Shown here in pieces: positions 53,642-62,933 of a stretch of 64,000 nucleotides of DNA (position 1 is its first letter; every line of letters begins with the position of its first letter). The stretch is from NCBI GenBank assembly GCA_039808365.1, contig JBDHSX010000001.1:66490-130489 (forward strand). The letters are read 5' to 3'. The notes below the pieces were generated by a model. The model saw nothing but the letters and a program-made list of their open reading frames with translations, did not search any database and was not told the origin of the DNA. The DNA comes from 62-47 sp039808365. Lineage in GTDB: Bacteria; Pseudomonadota; Alphaproteobacteria; Rhizobiales; Xanthobacteraceae. The translations under genes and the position numbers were made by a program.

Positions 53642-53747
53642 CGGTTCAATATCGGTTGCAAGAAATTTTTCAATGGTCGTTATTTTATGGCTCGATAAAG
53701 CCATTCTTGACGGGCATCGAGATATATACTAACCAATCGGTACAATA
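53642..53747. repeat. direct repeat CGGTWCAATA flanking the divergent promoter
   Basis: CGGTTCAATA (53642-53651) and CGGTACAATA (53738-53747) differ at one base, lie 96 bp apart and share an ACTA just upstream. A third CGGTT is at 53653. Each copy is close to one of the two divergent start regions (ABC operon and hydantoinase operon). They may be binding sites of the TetR regulator encoded downstream, or promoter elements. Confidence 0.35.
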
Positions 53748-53763
53748 AGAATTTTGGGAGAAT

Positions 53764-55890
53764 GTGGTGAAAGTCCCTGTTTCCGCAGCCTCTTCGCGCG
53801 GCGCGCGCATTGGTGTCGATATTGGCGGCACCTTCACCGACCTCGCGTTGATCGATCATTCGGGGCGGGTTGTTCACCGCAAGGTGTCATCGAGTCCGGC
53901 CGCCCCGGAGGCCGCGGTCCTTGAAGGTGTCACCGCCATCATTGCCGATGCCGGAATAGCCGCGGCCGATATCGTCGAGGTGGTTCACGGCACGACGGTC
54001 GGTTCGAACACGCTGCTGCAAAAGGTCGGCGCCGCGACGGGCCTGATCACCACCCGCGGGTTTCGCGACGTGCTTGAGATCGGGCGGTTGCGGACGCCGG
54101 GCATGTTCGATTTGCAGTGGGAGAAGCCGGAAGCCCTGGTGCCGCGCCGGCTCCGGCTCGAAGTCAGCGAGCGCATCCGTTTCGACGGCAGCATTCTGAC
54201 GCCGCTCGATGAAGACGATCTGCGCGCCGCCGTCGATCGGCTTGCCGCCGCCGGCGTGGTCTCGATCGCGATCTGCTTCCTCAACAGCTACCGCAATCCG
54301 GCGCACGAGCGCCGCGCGGAGGAACTGATCGCGACCTGGTATCCCGAGATCAAGGTGACGAGCTCCGTCTCGGTGCTGCCGGAAGCCAAGGAATACGAAC
54401 GCACCAGCACCACCGTGGTCAACGCCTATGTCCGGCCGGTGCTGGAGCAGTATCTGTCGCGGCTGGAAAGCGGGCTCGCGAGCATCGGCGTCAACGCGCC
54501 GCTATTGGTGTGCAACTCCAACGGCGCGCTGGCCTCGTCGCAGACCGCGCGGGAGAAGCCGGTGTTCTTCATCTCGTCGGGTCGGGCGGCCGGCGTGGTC
54601 GGCGGCGCGCGACTGGGCGATTCCGTCGAGACGCGGAATCTCGTGGTGTTCGACATGGGCGGCACCACGGCGTCGGCGTCGCTCGTTCAGGACGGCGAGT
54701 TGATCCGCGTCAGTGAGTACGAATTTCGCGCCGGCATTTCGACGCCGAGCCGCTTCATCAAGGCCGGCGGCTATATGATGAGCGTCCCCGCGGTCGACGT
54801 TGCGGAAGTGGGCTCCGGCGCCGGTTCGATCGCCTATGTCGACGGGGGCGGGTTGATGCGGGTCGGCCCGATTTCCGCCGGCGCCGATCCCGGTCCCGCC
54901 TGCTACGGCAGCGGCGGTGACAAGCCCACCGTGACCGATGCCAATCTGCTGCTCGGCTATTTGCCGCCGGTGCTGGCTGGCGGCTCCCGAACCCTGGATG
55001 TCGACGCGGCGCGGCGCGCGATCGATCGCGCGTTCGGCGGCGCGCTCGGACTGTCCGCCGAACTTGCCGCCCATGGCATCCGCGAAGTGGTCAACGCCAA
55101 CATGGCCCGCACCATACGCGCCGTCACGGTGGAACGTGGCGTCGATCCCCGCGAGTTCACGCTGGTCGCCATCGGCGGCTCGGGGCCGGCCCACGCCGTC
55201 GATATCGCGCGATTGCTATCGATGCCGCGCATCCTGGTGCCGGCCTCGCCGGGGGTATTCACCGCCATGGGCATGCTGGCGGGCGATGTCGAACGCTATT
55301 TCATCCGCGCCTTTGTCGGCCCCCTGGAGGCGCTCGATCTCGACGCGGCCAAGGCAATACTGGCGGAACTGGAGTCCGGCGCCCGCGAGGCGCTCCGCGC
55401 CGAGGGGATCGCCGACACCGACATGGTGATCACGCCGGAAATCGATATGCGCTTTCGCGGCCAGGAGCTGTCGCTGGCCATTCCATTCACGGCCGACGGC
55501 GGAATCGAGAAGCTGCGCGAAGCATTTCTCTCGGCTTACCGGGCCGTCTACAGTTACTCGTCGTCGGATATGGTGGAAACCGTCAGCATGCGGGTCATCG
55601 GCCAGGGAATCCGGCAAGGCAAGCTCGATTTCCGGGCCATTCGCCATCAGGCGGCCGATGCCAAGCCGAAGTCGCGACGCACGGTCTATTTCGGCGGCGC
55701 GCACGGCCATGTCGAAACTCCGATTTATGACCGTCTGGCGCTGCCGCCACGTCTCGTCGGACCGGCGATTCTCGAAGGCGCCGACGCCACCGTGGTCATT
55801 CCGCCGGAAACCGTCGCAACCGTCGATGCCAGCCTCAATGTGTTGATCCACCTTGTCGACCCCGCCCCTCATGGAATGTCGCCGTCATGA
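53764..55890 (+). CDS. hyuA: hydantoinase/oxoprolinase family protein, subunit A
   Basis: A 708-aa ATP-dependent enzyme subunit of the HyuA/5-oxoprolinase type. The N-terminal actin-like ATPase part has RIGVDIGGTFTDLALI and HGTTVGSNTLLQK. The middle has FDMGGTTASASLV and GAGSGSIAYVD-like glycine motifs (SGAGSIAYVDGGGLMRVGP). The C-terminal part includes AIGGSGPAHAVDIARLL. With subunit B it hydrolyses a cyclic amide at the cost of ATP. Start GTG 53764 follows GGGAGA (GTG 53767 also possible). It overlaps hyuB by 4 bp. Confidence 0.92.
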   Translation: MVKVPVSAASSRGARIGVDIGGTFTDLALIDHSGRVVHRKVSSSPAAPEAAVLEGVTAIIADAGIAAADIVEVVHGTTVGSNTLLQKVGAATGLITTRGFRDVLEIGRLRTPGMFDLQWEKPEALVPRRLRLEVSERIRFDGSILTPLDEDDLRAAVDRLAAAGVVSIAICFLNSYRNPAHERRAEELIATWYPEIKVTSSVSVLPEAKEYERTSTTVVNAYVRPVLEQYLSRLESGLASIGVNAPLLVCNSNGALASSQTAREKPVFFISSGRAAGVVGGARLGDSVETRNLVVFDMGGTTASASLVQDGELIRVSEYEFRAGISTPSRFIKAGGYMMSVPAVDVAEVGSGAGSIAYVDGGGLMRVGPISAGADPGPACYGSGGDKPTVTDANLLLGYLPPVLAGGSRTLDVDAARRAIDRAFGGALGLSAELAAHGIREVVNANMARTIRAVTVERGVDPREFTLVAIGGSGPAHAVDIARLLSMPRILVPASPGVFTAMGMLAGDVERYFIRAFVGPLEALDLDAAKAILAELESGAREALRAEGIADTDMVITPEIDMRFRGQELSLAIPFTADGGIEKLREAFLSAYRAVYSYSSSDMVETVSMRVIGQGIRQGKLDFRAIRHQAADAKPKSRRTVYFGGAHGHVETPIYDRLALPPRLVGPAILEGADATVVIPPETVATVDASLNVLIHLVDPAPHGMSPS

Positions 55891-57641
55891 CCCAGTCCAA
55901 CACTCCCCAGCATGACTCTCAGCTCGATCCGGTGACCTTTGCGGTGCTCAAGAGCGCGTTCGAGTCCATCGTCGACGACATGGCCTATACGGTGATGCGC
56001 ACCGCGCGCTCTCCGATTGTTCGGGACGTGCTCGATTATTCCACCACCATGTGCGACGCCAAGGGACGAATCCTGGCGCAGGCGAAGACCGTGGCGCTGC
56101 ATCTCGGCGCCGTGCCGGATGCGATGGAAGCGCTGCAGCGTCACTACGGCCATGATCTGCATCCCGGGGACGTGATCATCTTCAACGACCCCTATGACGG
56201 CGGGATGCATCTGCCGGACATCTTCATGTTCAAGCCCATCTTTGCCGGGCAGCATCTGTTGGGCTTTGCCGTGGTGATCTGCCACCACTGCGATGTCGGC
56301 GGCCGCGTGCCGGGATCCAATGCCAGCGACTCGACCGAGATTTTCCAGGAAGGCTTGCGGATCCCGCCGCTCAAGCTGTTCGATCGAGGGGTTCGCAACA
56401 AGACCCTGTTCGATATCATCGCCAAGAATGTTCGCCTGCCGGATCTGGTGATCGGCGATCTTGAGGCGCAGCTCGCGACCTGCGCGCTCGGCGAGCGCGA
56501 ATTCGTGCGTCTGGTCGGCAAATACGGCGTCGAGGTTCTTGAAGGATTCATCGTCGACCTGCTCGATTACGGCGAGCGGCTGACACGCAAGGCGTTCGCG
56601 GCGTGGCCGGACGGCACCTATCGCTTCACCGACTATATCGACGGCGACGGCTTCGACGAATCCGCCATCCCGATCAACGTCGCCATCACCGTCGCCGGCG
56701 ATCATATCAAGGTCGACTTCGACGGCACGTCGCCGCAGGTTCGCGGGGCGATCAATTCAACGCTGTCATTCACCAAGTCCGCGACCTATCTCGCGGTGCG
56801 CTGCATGCTTGACAGCGATGTCCCCAACAACGCCGGCGTCTATCGCTGTATCGACGTGTCGGCGCCCGAGGGGTCCGTGCTCAATCCAAAATTTCCCGCG
56901 CCGGTCGCGGCGCGCGCCCTTACCGGCTATCGGGTTGCGGATACCGTCCTTGGCGCGCTGTCGCGCATTGTGCCGGAGCGTGCGGTGGCCGCCGGAGAAG
57001 GCGGCAATTCCGTGGTTTGCCTTGGCGGTTATGACAAGACGACGCGCGAACCCTTCATCCTGGTTGACATGATTAACGGTGCGCTCGGCGCACGCGCCAC
57101 CAGGGACGGCATCGACGCGATCACCAACCCGTCGCAGAACATGTCGAATATGCCGGTGGAAATTCTTGAAGCGACCTATCCGCTCCTCATCGAGGAATAT
57201 TCGCTGCGCGAGGACTCCTGTGGCGCAGGTCGGCAGCGCGGCGGGCTCGGGATTATCCGGCAATACCGCTTCCTTGCCGATGAGGCCATTCTGCAACTGC
57301 GCGCCGACCGCTATGAGCATCGGCCTTACGGGCTGTTCGGCGGCGGCGAAGGCGCCCCGTCGCGAAATCTTCTCAGCGCCGGTGGCAATTTCGAGCTGTT
57401 GCCGAGCAAGGTCACGCGAACGGTGCATCGCGACACCGTGATCCGTCACGAGCAAGCGGGCGGGGGAGGCTATGGCGATCCGATGATGCGCCCGCCCGCT
57501 GCGGTGCTGGCCGACGTGCTCGATGGCAAAATTTCGATTTCCTATGCCCGCAGCGGCTTCGGCGTCGTGGTCCGCGATGGCGTCGTCGACGAACAGGCCA
57601 CCGCGCGGCTGCGCGCCGAGCATGAAGGAGCGCCGGCATGA
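55887..57641 (+). CDS. hyuB: hydantoinase B/oxoprolinase family protein
   Basis: A 584-aa partner of subunit A. VTFAVLKSAFESIVDDMAYT, RTARSPIVRDVLDYSTTMCD and GDVIIFNDPYDGGMHLPD are conserved in HyuB, with metal-binding candidates in VICHHCDVGG. The C-terminal half has GGYDKTTREPF and HRPYGLFGGGEGAPSRN. The start overlaps hyuA and the stop overlaps the next gene (ATGA twice), so three proteins are made from a coupled message. N-methylhydantoinase, 5-oxoprolinase and related amidases share this architecture; the substrate is not fixed. Confidence 0.93.
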   Translation: MTQSNTPQHDSQLDPVTFAVLKSAFESIVDDMAYTVMRTARSPIVRDVLDYSTTMCDAKGRILAQAKTVALHLGAVPDAMEALQRHYGHDLHPGDVIIFNDPYDGGMHLPDIFMFKPIFAGQHLLGFAVVICHHCDVGGRVPGSNASDSTEIFQEGLRIPPLKLFDRGVRNKTLFDIIAKNVRLPDLVIGDLEAQLATCALGEREFVRLVGKYGVEVLEGFIVDLLDYGERLTRKAFAAWPDGTYRFTDYIDGDGFDESAIPINVAITVAGDHIKVDFDGTSPQVRGAINSTLSFTKSATYLAVRCMLDSDVPNNAGVYRCIDVSAPEGSVLNPKFPAPVAARALTGYRVADTVLGALSRIVPERAVAAGEGGNSVVCLGGYDKTTREPFILVDMINGALGARATRDGIDAITNPSQNMSNMPVEILEATYPLLIEEYSLREDSCGAGRQRGGLGIIRQYRFLADEAILQLRADRYEHRPYGLFGGGEGAPSRNLLSAGGNFELLPSKVTRTVHRDTVIRHEQAGGGGYGDPMMRPPAAVLADVLDGKISISYARSGFGVVVRDGVVDEQATARLRAEHEGAPA

Positions 57642-58501
57642 GCGACCTGTCGCGTTTCGCCATCAATCAGATCACCACTCGGAATCTGTCGCTCGATATG
57701 GCGGTGGAAACCTATGCACGCCACGGCGTCGGCGGCATCGGCGTATGGATGGATTATCTCGACGCCGCCGGCGTCGCGGCCGGCGCAAGGCGGATTCGTG
57801 ATGCCGGTCTGTTTGTGCCGTGCCTTTGCACCAGCGCATGGGTCAACCTGGCCGATCCGGCGGCCTATCGCGCCGCGCTGGACGAAAATCGGCGACGGCT
57901 TGACGCCGCCGCGACGATCGGAGCCCCGACGCTGGTGGTGGTGCCCGGCAGTCTGGCGGCGGGCGAGCGCGATCTTGTCGCCGCGCGGCAGCGGGTCGCG
58001 GATGCGCTGGCCGAGCTTCTGCCTCACGCGCTGGCCGCCGGCGTCAAGATCGGCCTTGAGCCGCTGCATCCGATGTTCGCCGGCGATCGTTCATGCCTTA
58101 ACACCTTCGCCCAGTGTCTCGAATTATGCGATCGTCTTGGCGAGGGAACGGGGTTGGTCGCGGACGTCTATCATTGCTGGTGGGACCCTGAATTTCCCAA
58201 GGGACTTGTGGCCGCCGGGGCCGAGCGGCTGCTGACGTTTCATCTGTCGGATTGGCTGACGCCGACCCGTGATGTCTATCAGGACCGTGGAATGGTGGGA
58301 GACGGTGTGATCGATCACGCTTACTACCGCGATCTGCTTGACCGGATCGGCTACGATGGACCGATCGAGATCGAGATCTTTTCCAAGCTGGACTGGTGGC
58401 AGCGCGACGGCGACGAAGTCGTTCAGGTCTGCGTCGAGAGATGCGCGCCGTTGGTCGCGCCGCGTGTCAGGCAGCCGTCCGCGACGGCTCTTCGCGCATG
58501 A
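57638..58501 (+). CDS. sugar phosphate isomerase/epimerase family protein
   Basis: A 287-aa TIM-barrel protein of the AP-endonuclease-2/xylose-isomerase-like family. Metal-site candidates are Glu in VKIGLEPLHPMF, Asp/His in VADVYHCWWDPEF, His in FHLSDWLTPTR and Glu in PIEIEIFSK. Such proteins isomerise or epimerise small keto compounds. Coupled to hydantoinase genes, it may act on the substrate stereochemistry or on a later product; this is inference. It overlaps hyuB by 4 bp. Confidence 0.87.
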   Translation: MSDLSRFAINQITTRNLSLDMAVETYARHGVGGIGVWMDYLDAAGVAAGARRIRDAGLFVPCLCTSAWVNLADPAAYRAALDENRRRLDAAATIGAPTLVVVPGSLAAGERDLVAARQRVADALAELLPHALAAGVKIGLEPLHPMFAGDRSCLNTFAQCLELCDRLGEGTGLVADVYHCWWDPEFPKGLVAAGAERLLTFHLSDWLTPTRDVYQDRGMVGDGVIDHAYYRDLLDRIGYDGPIEIEIFSKLDWWQRDGDEVVQVCVERCAPLVAPRVRQPSATALRA

Positions 58502-58739
58502 CGGGATGAGCGGCCGGCTCAAGCCAATTCATTGACGATGCGTGTAATTTGCCTTCGATGGTTGGCGCATCGGAGGCGTCGGAATCGTTCTGGATCAGTC
58601 GATCGGATCGCCGAAAGCCGCGCGTGCGCGTCGCGGTCGGCTTGATCGCGAATTTCTGGGCTATAAGGACTGACGGGCGCCATCGATGACAGCGATTCGG
58701 TGAGCGACCGGTTTCTCGATGAAGGGATTCGTGGCCGCT

Positions 58740-59444
58740 ATGTCCAAGTCTCCGAGCGCGAAGCCGCGGATACGTAACGCGCGGCAGACCCAAGACAAAA
58801 TTCTTGCCGCCGCGCATGCGGAATTTGCCCGCAAGGGGTACGAAGGTGCGCGCGTCGACGCCATCGCCAATCGTGCGAAAGTCAGCAAGAATCTGCTCTA
58901 TCACTACTTTCGTTCGAAGGAAGAACTTTACATTCGAGCTCTGGAACGCACCTACGCCACCCTTCGGCGGCGACAGAACGAAGTCTCCCTCGTTGGTCTT
59001 GATCCGATTGAGGCGATGCGTTTGTTGTGCGAGAGCACGTTTCAGACATTTATCGACGACCCGACCGTGATCTCGATGTTGAACACCGAGAATCTTCATC
59101 GCGGCAAGTACATCACGAAATCGCACACGATATTTCCGCTCTATAACGATCTTGGCGTTCTGCTGAACAACATCTTGCAGCAAGGCGTCAAGCGCGGCGT
59201 CTTCCGCGACGATATCGATCCGACCGATCTCTATATCTCGATTTCGTCGCTCGGCTACTTTTACCTGTCCAATCGCTACACATTATCGCTGCTCTTCGAC
59301 CGAGATTTAATGCAGCCCGACATCCTCGAACGACGCAAGGCCCATATCGTTGATGTCATTCTGTCCTATCTGACGTTTGGACTAACGGACGCGGCACCCA
59401 CGTCTCGGTCCGCCCTTCAAGCCGGGGAAAAGTCGCAATCCTGA
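58740..59444 (+). CDS. TetR-family regulator
   Basis: A 234-aa DNA-binding regulator. HTH: ILAAAHAEFARKGYEGARVD, then AIANRAKVSKNLLYHYFRSK. The long C-terminal ligand domain contains LNTENLHRGKYI, LQQGVKRGVFRDDIDP and GYFYLSNRYTLSLLF, as in regulators near nitrogen and nucleobase catabolism genes. ATG 58740 is used; ATG 58719 is in frame. It lies 238 bp after the isomerase-like gene and may control the hydantoinase and ABC operons. The end abuts the HMG-CoA reductase remnant. Confidence 0.88.
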   Translation: MSKSPSAKPRIRNARQTQDKILAAAHAEFARKGYEGARVDAIANRAKVSKNLLYHYFRSKEELYIRALERTYATLRRRQNEVSLVGLDPIEAMRLLCESTFQTFIDDPTVISMLNTENLHRGKYITKSHTIFPLYNDLGVLLNNILQQGVKRGVFRDDIDPTDLYISISSLGYFYLSNRYTLSLLFDRDLMQPDILERRKAHIVDVILSYLTFGLTDAAPTSRSALQAGEKSQS

Positions 59445-59446
59445 AG

Positions 59447-59631
59447 AGCTTTTCGCGAGCGCCTTCAGCGCCGAGAAACTCTGCGCCAGACCGACCGAGG
59501 CGATGATGCGCCCCAGCCGTTTCGCCGTGGTGACACCGAGGATCTTCGGGCAGGCTTGCGCGGTCGGGTGAAACTTTGGTCGCGCCGCCGATCATGGTCC
59601 CCGCGTCGGCGCCGAGGACCGCAACCGGCCG
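59447..59631 (-). pseudogene. remnant of class II HMG-CoA reductase, frameshifted and truncated
   Basis: Two minus-strand frames together give a family stretch: TMIGGATKV in one frame and, after an extra base near 59571-59573, HPTAQACPKILGV and IIASVGLAQSFSALKAL in the next. Class II (degradative type) HMG-CoA reductases carry GGATKxHPTAxxxLKILGV followed by IIAAVGLAQNxxALRAL. The reading frame is broken, and both ends of the gene are missing: the 3' end is cut at the TetR gene and the 5' end before the CaiB gene. It cannot make a functional enzyme. Confidence 0.7.
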
Positions 59632-59695
59632 GCGCACTGCACGGGCACGTCAATTCATGTCAGCGGCCTGGTGCTGGGCCGGCGCGCTCGCGTGG

Positions 59696-60886
59696 CTATC
59701 TGCTCGGAAGGACGCCCTGATCTCGCAACTCGCCAATATCCGCCACGGACATCCCCAGAATGCGCGACAGAATATTGACGTCGTCCTCTCCGAGCTTCGC
59801 GACGGACGGTCCGGCTTCGGTTGGAACTGTAAACTGGAACGGCGCGTTGGGAACGATGAATTCACCGGCCGCGTCCCTGATTGTGGACAGGCTGCCGCGC
59901 TCCGCCAATTGGCGGTCCTTCATGGCCTCGGCGACGGTGACGAAGCGCGAGCAGGGGACGGCGTTGGCGTCCATGATCGCCTCGATCTCCGCGCTGCTAT
60001 GCTGCCGGGTCCACTGCTCCATGACAGCCATCAACGCGTCCCAATGTTCCACCCGTGCCGAACCGGTCGCGAAGCGGGGATCGGCTTTCAGCTCGGGCTG
60101 CCGCATGGCGTCCGCCATCTGCTCAAAATTCTTCTGGCTGATGGGCGCGATGATGACGTGGCCGTCGGTGCTTTTCATCGGCACGTAGACCGGCCGCCGG
60201 TGCGCGCTGGGGAATTGTGCCTCCTGGCATTCGAACACCAGAAGGTTGAGCATTGAATCCATCAGCGAGACATCGACCGCCTGGCCCTCGCCGGTGCGCT
60301 CGCGATGAACCAGCGCCGCCTGGATCGCGCCGAATGCGTAAGCGCCGGACAGCATGTCGGCGGTGAAGACGCCGGTCGAGGCGGGGGTATCCTGCCGCGG
60401 CTGATAGGCGAGATTGGCGGCGTCGAAACCGCTGGCGGCATGGACGATCGGGGCGTAGGCCGCGCGCGTCGCGCCCGAACCGTTCTGGCCATAGCCCGAG
60501 ATCGAGCAGTACACCAGTTTCGGGTTGAGCTGGCGCAGCGTCGCGTCGTCGAAGCCGAGCCGCGCCATCACGCCGGGACGGAAATTCTCCACGACCACGT
60601 CGGAGACCTTGGCCAGCCCGTGGATGATGTCCCTGGCGGCTTTGGACTTGAGGTTGATCGCAAGGCTTTTCTTGCCGCAATTGAGCGCGCCGAAATAGGT
60701 GCTGCTGCCATCGCGCAACGGTGCCCGCGCGCGGATCAGGTCGCCTTCCAGACCTTCGATCTTGATCACCTCGGCGCCGAGGTCGGCCATCAGCCGGGTG
60801 CAATGCGGCCCCGCCAGCATGGCGGAGAAATCCAGCACGCGGATTCCCCGCAAGGGGCCTGGCCGCGCTGTCGATGGCCCGCTCAT
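59696..60886 (-). CDS. CaiB/BaiF-family (class III) CoA-transferase
   Basis: A 396-aa CoA-transferase. The N-terminus has GIRVLDFSAMLAGPHCTRLM, ADLGAEVIKIE and GALNCGKKSLAINLKSKAAR. The catalytic aspartate is expected in VSLMDSMLNLL. It moves CoA between carboxylic acids. ATG 60886 overlaps the stop of the preceding CoA-transferase subunit gene (ATGA). It is the last gene of the four-gene operon, so the pathway activates an acid to its CoA ester and then oxidises it. Confidence 0.93.
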   Translation of the reverse strand: MSGPSTARPGPLRGIRVLDFSAMLAGPHCTRLMADLGAEVIKIEGLEGDLIRARAPLRDGSSTYFGALNCGKKSLAINLKSKAARDIIHGLAKVSDVVVENFRPGVMARLGFDDATLRQLNPKLVYCSISGYGQNGSGATRAAYAPIVHAASGFDAANLAYQPRQDTPASTGVFTADMLSGAYAFGAIQAALVHRERTGEGQAVDVSLMDSMLNLLVFECQEAQFPSAHRRPVYVPMKSTDGHVIIAPISQKNFEQMADAMRQPELKADPRFATGSARVEHWDALMAVMEQWTRQHSSAEIEAIMDANAVPCSRFVTVAEAMKDRQLAERGSLSTIRDAAGEFIVPNAPFQFTVPTEAGPSVAKLGEDDVNILSRILGMSVADIGELRDQGVLPSR

Positions 60887-61749
60887 CGGCCGACCTCCGC
60901 CGGCAAGCGCGGATTGCCGATACGCGCGCAATAATCGGCGTGCGCGGCGGCGCCGCCGACATAGGTGTCCAGATATGTCGCGAAGGACTCGGCCCCGCCG
61001 CTCGCCTTGACATACTCCGCCAGATGCGCGTCGTCGGCCTCATAGAGGCCGCCGCTCGATGTCGGATGGGCGCCGAACGGCGCCTCGACCACCGCGTGAA
61101 CAAAGGCCGACGGCAGCTTGGTCAAGTGATTGTCGCGGCGGATGACCTCATTCGACACGATGCGATCGACCGAGACGATGACCTTGCGGGCGGCCTGCGC
61201 CATCAGCACGTCGAAAAATACCGGGCCGAAATACTGCACATTGCCGAGTTCGTCGGCCTGTTGCGCGTGCAGCAACAACACGTCGAGATGAATCGCCGGC
61301 ACCTTCAGCATGGCGCGCTCGCCCGGCTGACGCGGAACGGGTTGATAGCTGCGCGGATTGACCCGAGGCAGATCCGTGCACATGTCCGGAATAAGGCCAT
61401 AGGGCAGGTCGCAGGCCGCCGCGCGCAGGCCGCCGGCCAGCGCCGGGCCGTCAAGCTCGTGAATCTGGATGCTGGCGGTTTCGGCGGCGCGACGGAAATG
61501 CGGCGCCAGCCCGAACTGCTCGAAGCTGATGAAGACGCACCCCGTCTCGGCGACGCAGCCGGCCCCGATCAGCATATCTGGCGCGATGCTGCCGGGAGCA
61601 GGAACGAGACGGAGGTTGCGCCGGTTGCGGCGGATCAACTCGCGCACCAGCGCCATCGGCTGCGAGTTGAAAATCCAGCCGCCGATGCCGACAGTCGCGC
61701 CGTCCGCGATGCCGTCCAGCGCCTCGGACAGAGTCTTGAGTTTTGACAT
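60883..61749 (-). CDS. CoA-transferase subunit A
   Basis: A 288-aa family I CoA-transferase alpha subunit (IpdA-like). ADGATVGIGGWIFNSQPMAL is the N-terminal glycine motif. HELDGPALAGGLRAAACDLP and LLLHAQQADELGNVQYFGP match the family. Family I enzymes need a beta subunit, which is encoded at 62934-63743 and not next to this gene. ATG 61749 overlaps the acyl-CoA dehydrogenase stop (TGATG), so translation is coupled. IpdAB relatives can also hydrolyse ring CoA esters, so transferase action is not certain. Confidence 0.9.
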   Translation of the reverse strand: MSKLKTLSEALDGIADGATVGIGGWIFNSQPMALVRELIRRNRRNLRLVPAPGSIAPDMLIGAGCVAETGCVFISFEQFGLAPHFRRAAETASIQIHELDGPALAGGLRAAACDLPYGLIPDMCTDLPRVNPRSYQPVPRQPGERAMLKVPAIHLDVLLLHAQQADELGNVQYFGPVFFDVLMAQAARKVIVSVDRIVSNEVIRRDNHLTKLPSAFVHAVVEAPFGAHPTSSGGLYEADDAHLAEYVKASGGAESFATYLDTYVGGAAAHADYCARIGNPRLPAEVGR

Positions 61750-62897
61750 CAGGCTTCTCTCCCCAGCAGATGGCGCGAGATGACGATGCGCTGGATCTGG
61801 TTGGTGCCTTCCCAGATCTGGTTGATCTTGGCGTCGCGCATCATGCGTTCGACCGGATAATCCTTCAAGTAGCCGACGCCGCCGAAGATCTGCACCGCGT
61901 CGGTGGTCACCTTCATGGCGACGTCGCTGCCGAAGCACTTCGCCATCGAGGCCATCATCGAAAGCTGGCTGAAGTCGCCGAGATCGACCTGCCGGGTGCA
62001 TTCGAACAGCAGCGCGCGGGCGGCTTCGAGCTGGATCGCCATGTCCGCGATCATCCATTGCAGGCCCTGATTGGTGGCGATGGCCTTGCCGAACGCCTTG
62101 CGCTCCTTGGCGTAGGCGATCGCGCAATCGAGCGCGCCTTGTCCGAGCCCGATGGAGGCCGCGGCCACCGTCGGCCTGTTGAGATTGAGGATATGCATGC
62201 AGGCCTTGAAGCCCTGCCCTTCCTCGCCGAGCCGGTTTTCGACGGGAACGCGCATGTCCTCGAAGAACAGTTGAACATTCGGCACGCCGCCGAGCCCCAT
62301 CTTGCGCTCGTTGCGGCCGACCTTGAATCCCGGCGTCTTGGTGTCGACCATGAAGGCGCTGATGCCGTCGACGCCGCGACCTTCGGAGGTGCGCGCGAAC
62401 AGCATCACCCAATCGGCGACGCTGCCGAAGGTGATGAAGCATTTCTGGCCGTTGATGACGTAGGACGAGCCGTCGCGCACCGCCTTGGTCTTCATCGCGG
62501 CGACGTCGGAACCGCAATGCGGCTCCGACATGCACACGGCGGTCAGGGTGCGCCCCTTCGCCGCCAGCGGCAGGAAGCGGCGCTTCTGCTCCTCGGTGCC
62601 GAAGTGGAGCACGGGCAGCACCATGCCCATGGAATTCTGTCCGGCGAGAATCGAACATGCCATCGAGACCTTGGCGATCTCGTGCTTGGCGAGGCAGAGC
62701 ATGGTCAGGTTGCCGCCCGGCCCGCCATATTCCTCCGGCACCCATTGCTGCAACAGGCCCATCTCGCCGAAGATCGGGACCAGTTCCTCGGGAAAGCGAT
62801 CGGTCTCGTCGATTTCGGCGGCGATCGGCGCGATGTGGCGCTCGACCATGCGGCGAATGCTTTCGACAAAGACGGATTGCTCGTCGGTCAGATGCAT
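61749..62897 (-). CDS. acyl-CoA dehydrogenase
   Basis: A 382-aa flavoenzyme of normal length. VCMSEPHCGSDVAAMKTKA and CFITFGSVADWVMLF mark the central domain. KERKAFGKAIATNQGLQWMI and IWEGTNQIQRIVISRHLLG (with the Glu of the WEGT motif) mark the C-terminal domain. It should oxidise a saturated acyl-CoA made by the neighbouring CoA-transferases, passing electrons to ETF. It lies 36 bp after the CoA-transferase B subunit gene. Confidence 0.94.
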   Translation of the reverse strand: MHLTDEQSVFVESIRRMVERHIAPIAAEIDETDRFPEELVPIFGEMGLLQQWVPEEYGGPGGNLTMLCLAKHEIAKVSMACSILAGQNSMGMVLPVLHFGTEEQKRRFLPLAAKGRTLTAVCMSEPHCGSDVAAMKTKAVRDGSSYVINGQKCFITFGSVADWVMLFARTSEGRGVDGISAFMVDTKTPGFKVGRNERKMGLGGVPNVQLFFEDMRVPVENRLGEEGQGFKACMHILNLNRPTVAAASIGLGQGALDCAIAYAKERKAFGKAIATNQGLQWMIADMAIQLEAARALLFECTRQVDLGDFSQLSMMASMAKCFGSDVAMKVTTDAVQIFGGVGYLKDYPVERMMRDAKINQIWEGTNQIQRIVISRHLLGREA

Positions 62898-62933
62898 GGG
62901 CGTTTCCCCTGTATTCTTGTGATTGACGTTCGA

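Noticed and set aside
60883..62745. A long minus-strand frame joining dehydrogenase and CoA-transferase regions as one protein
   Set aside because: The first half is an out-of-frame reading of the acyl-CoA dehydrogenase gene; the real CoA-transferase subunit starts at ATG 61749 with a TGATG overlap.
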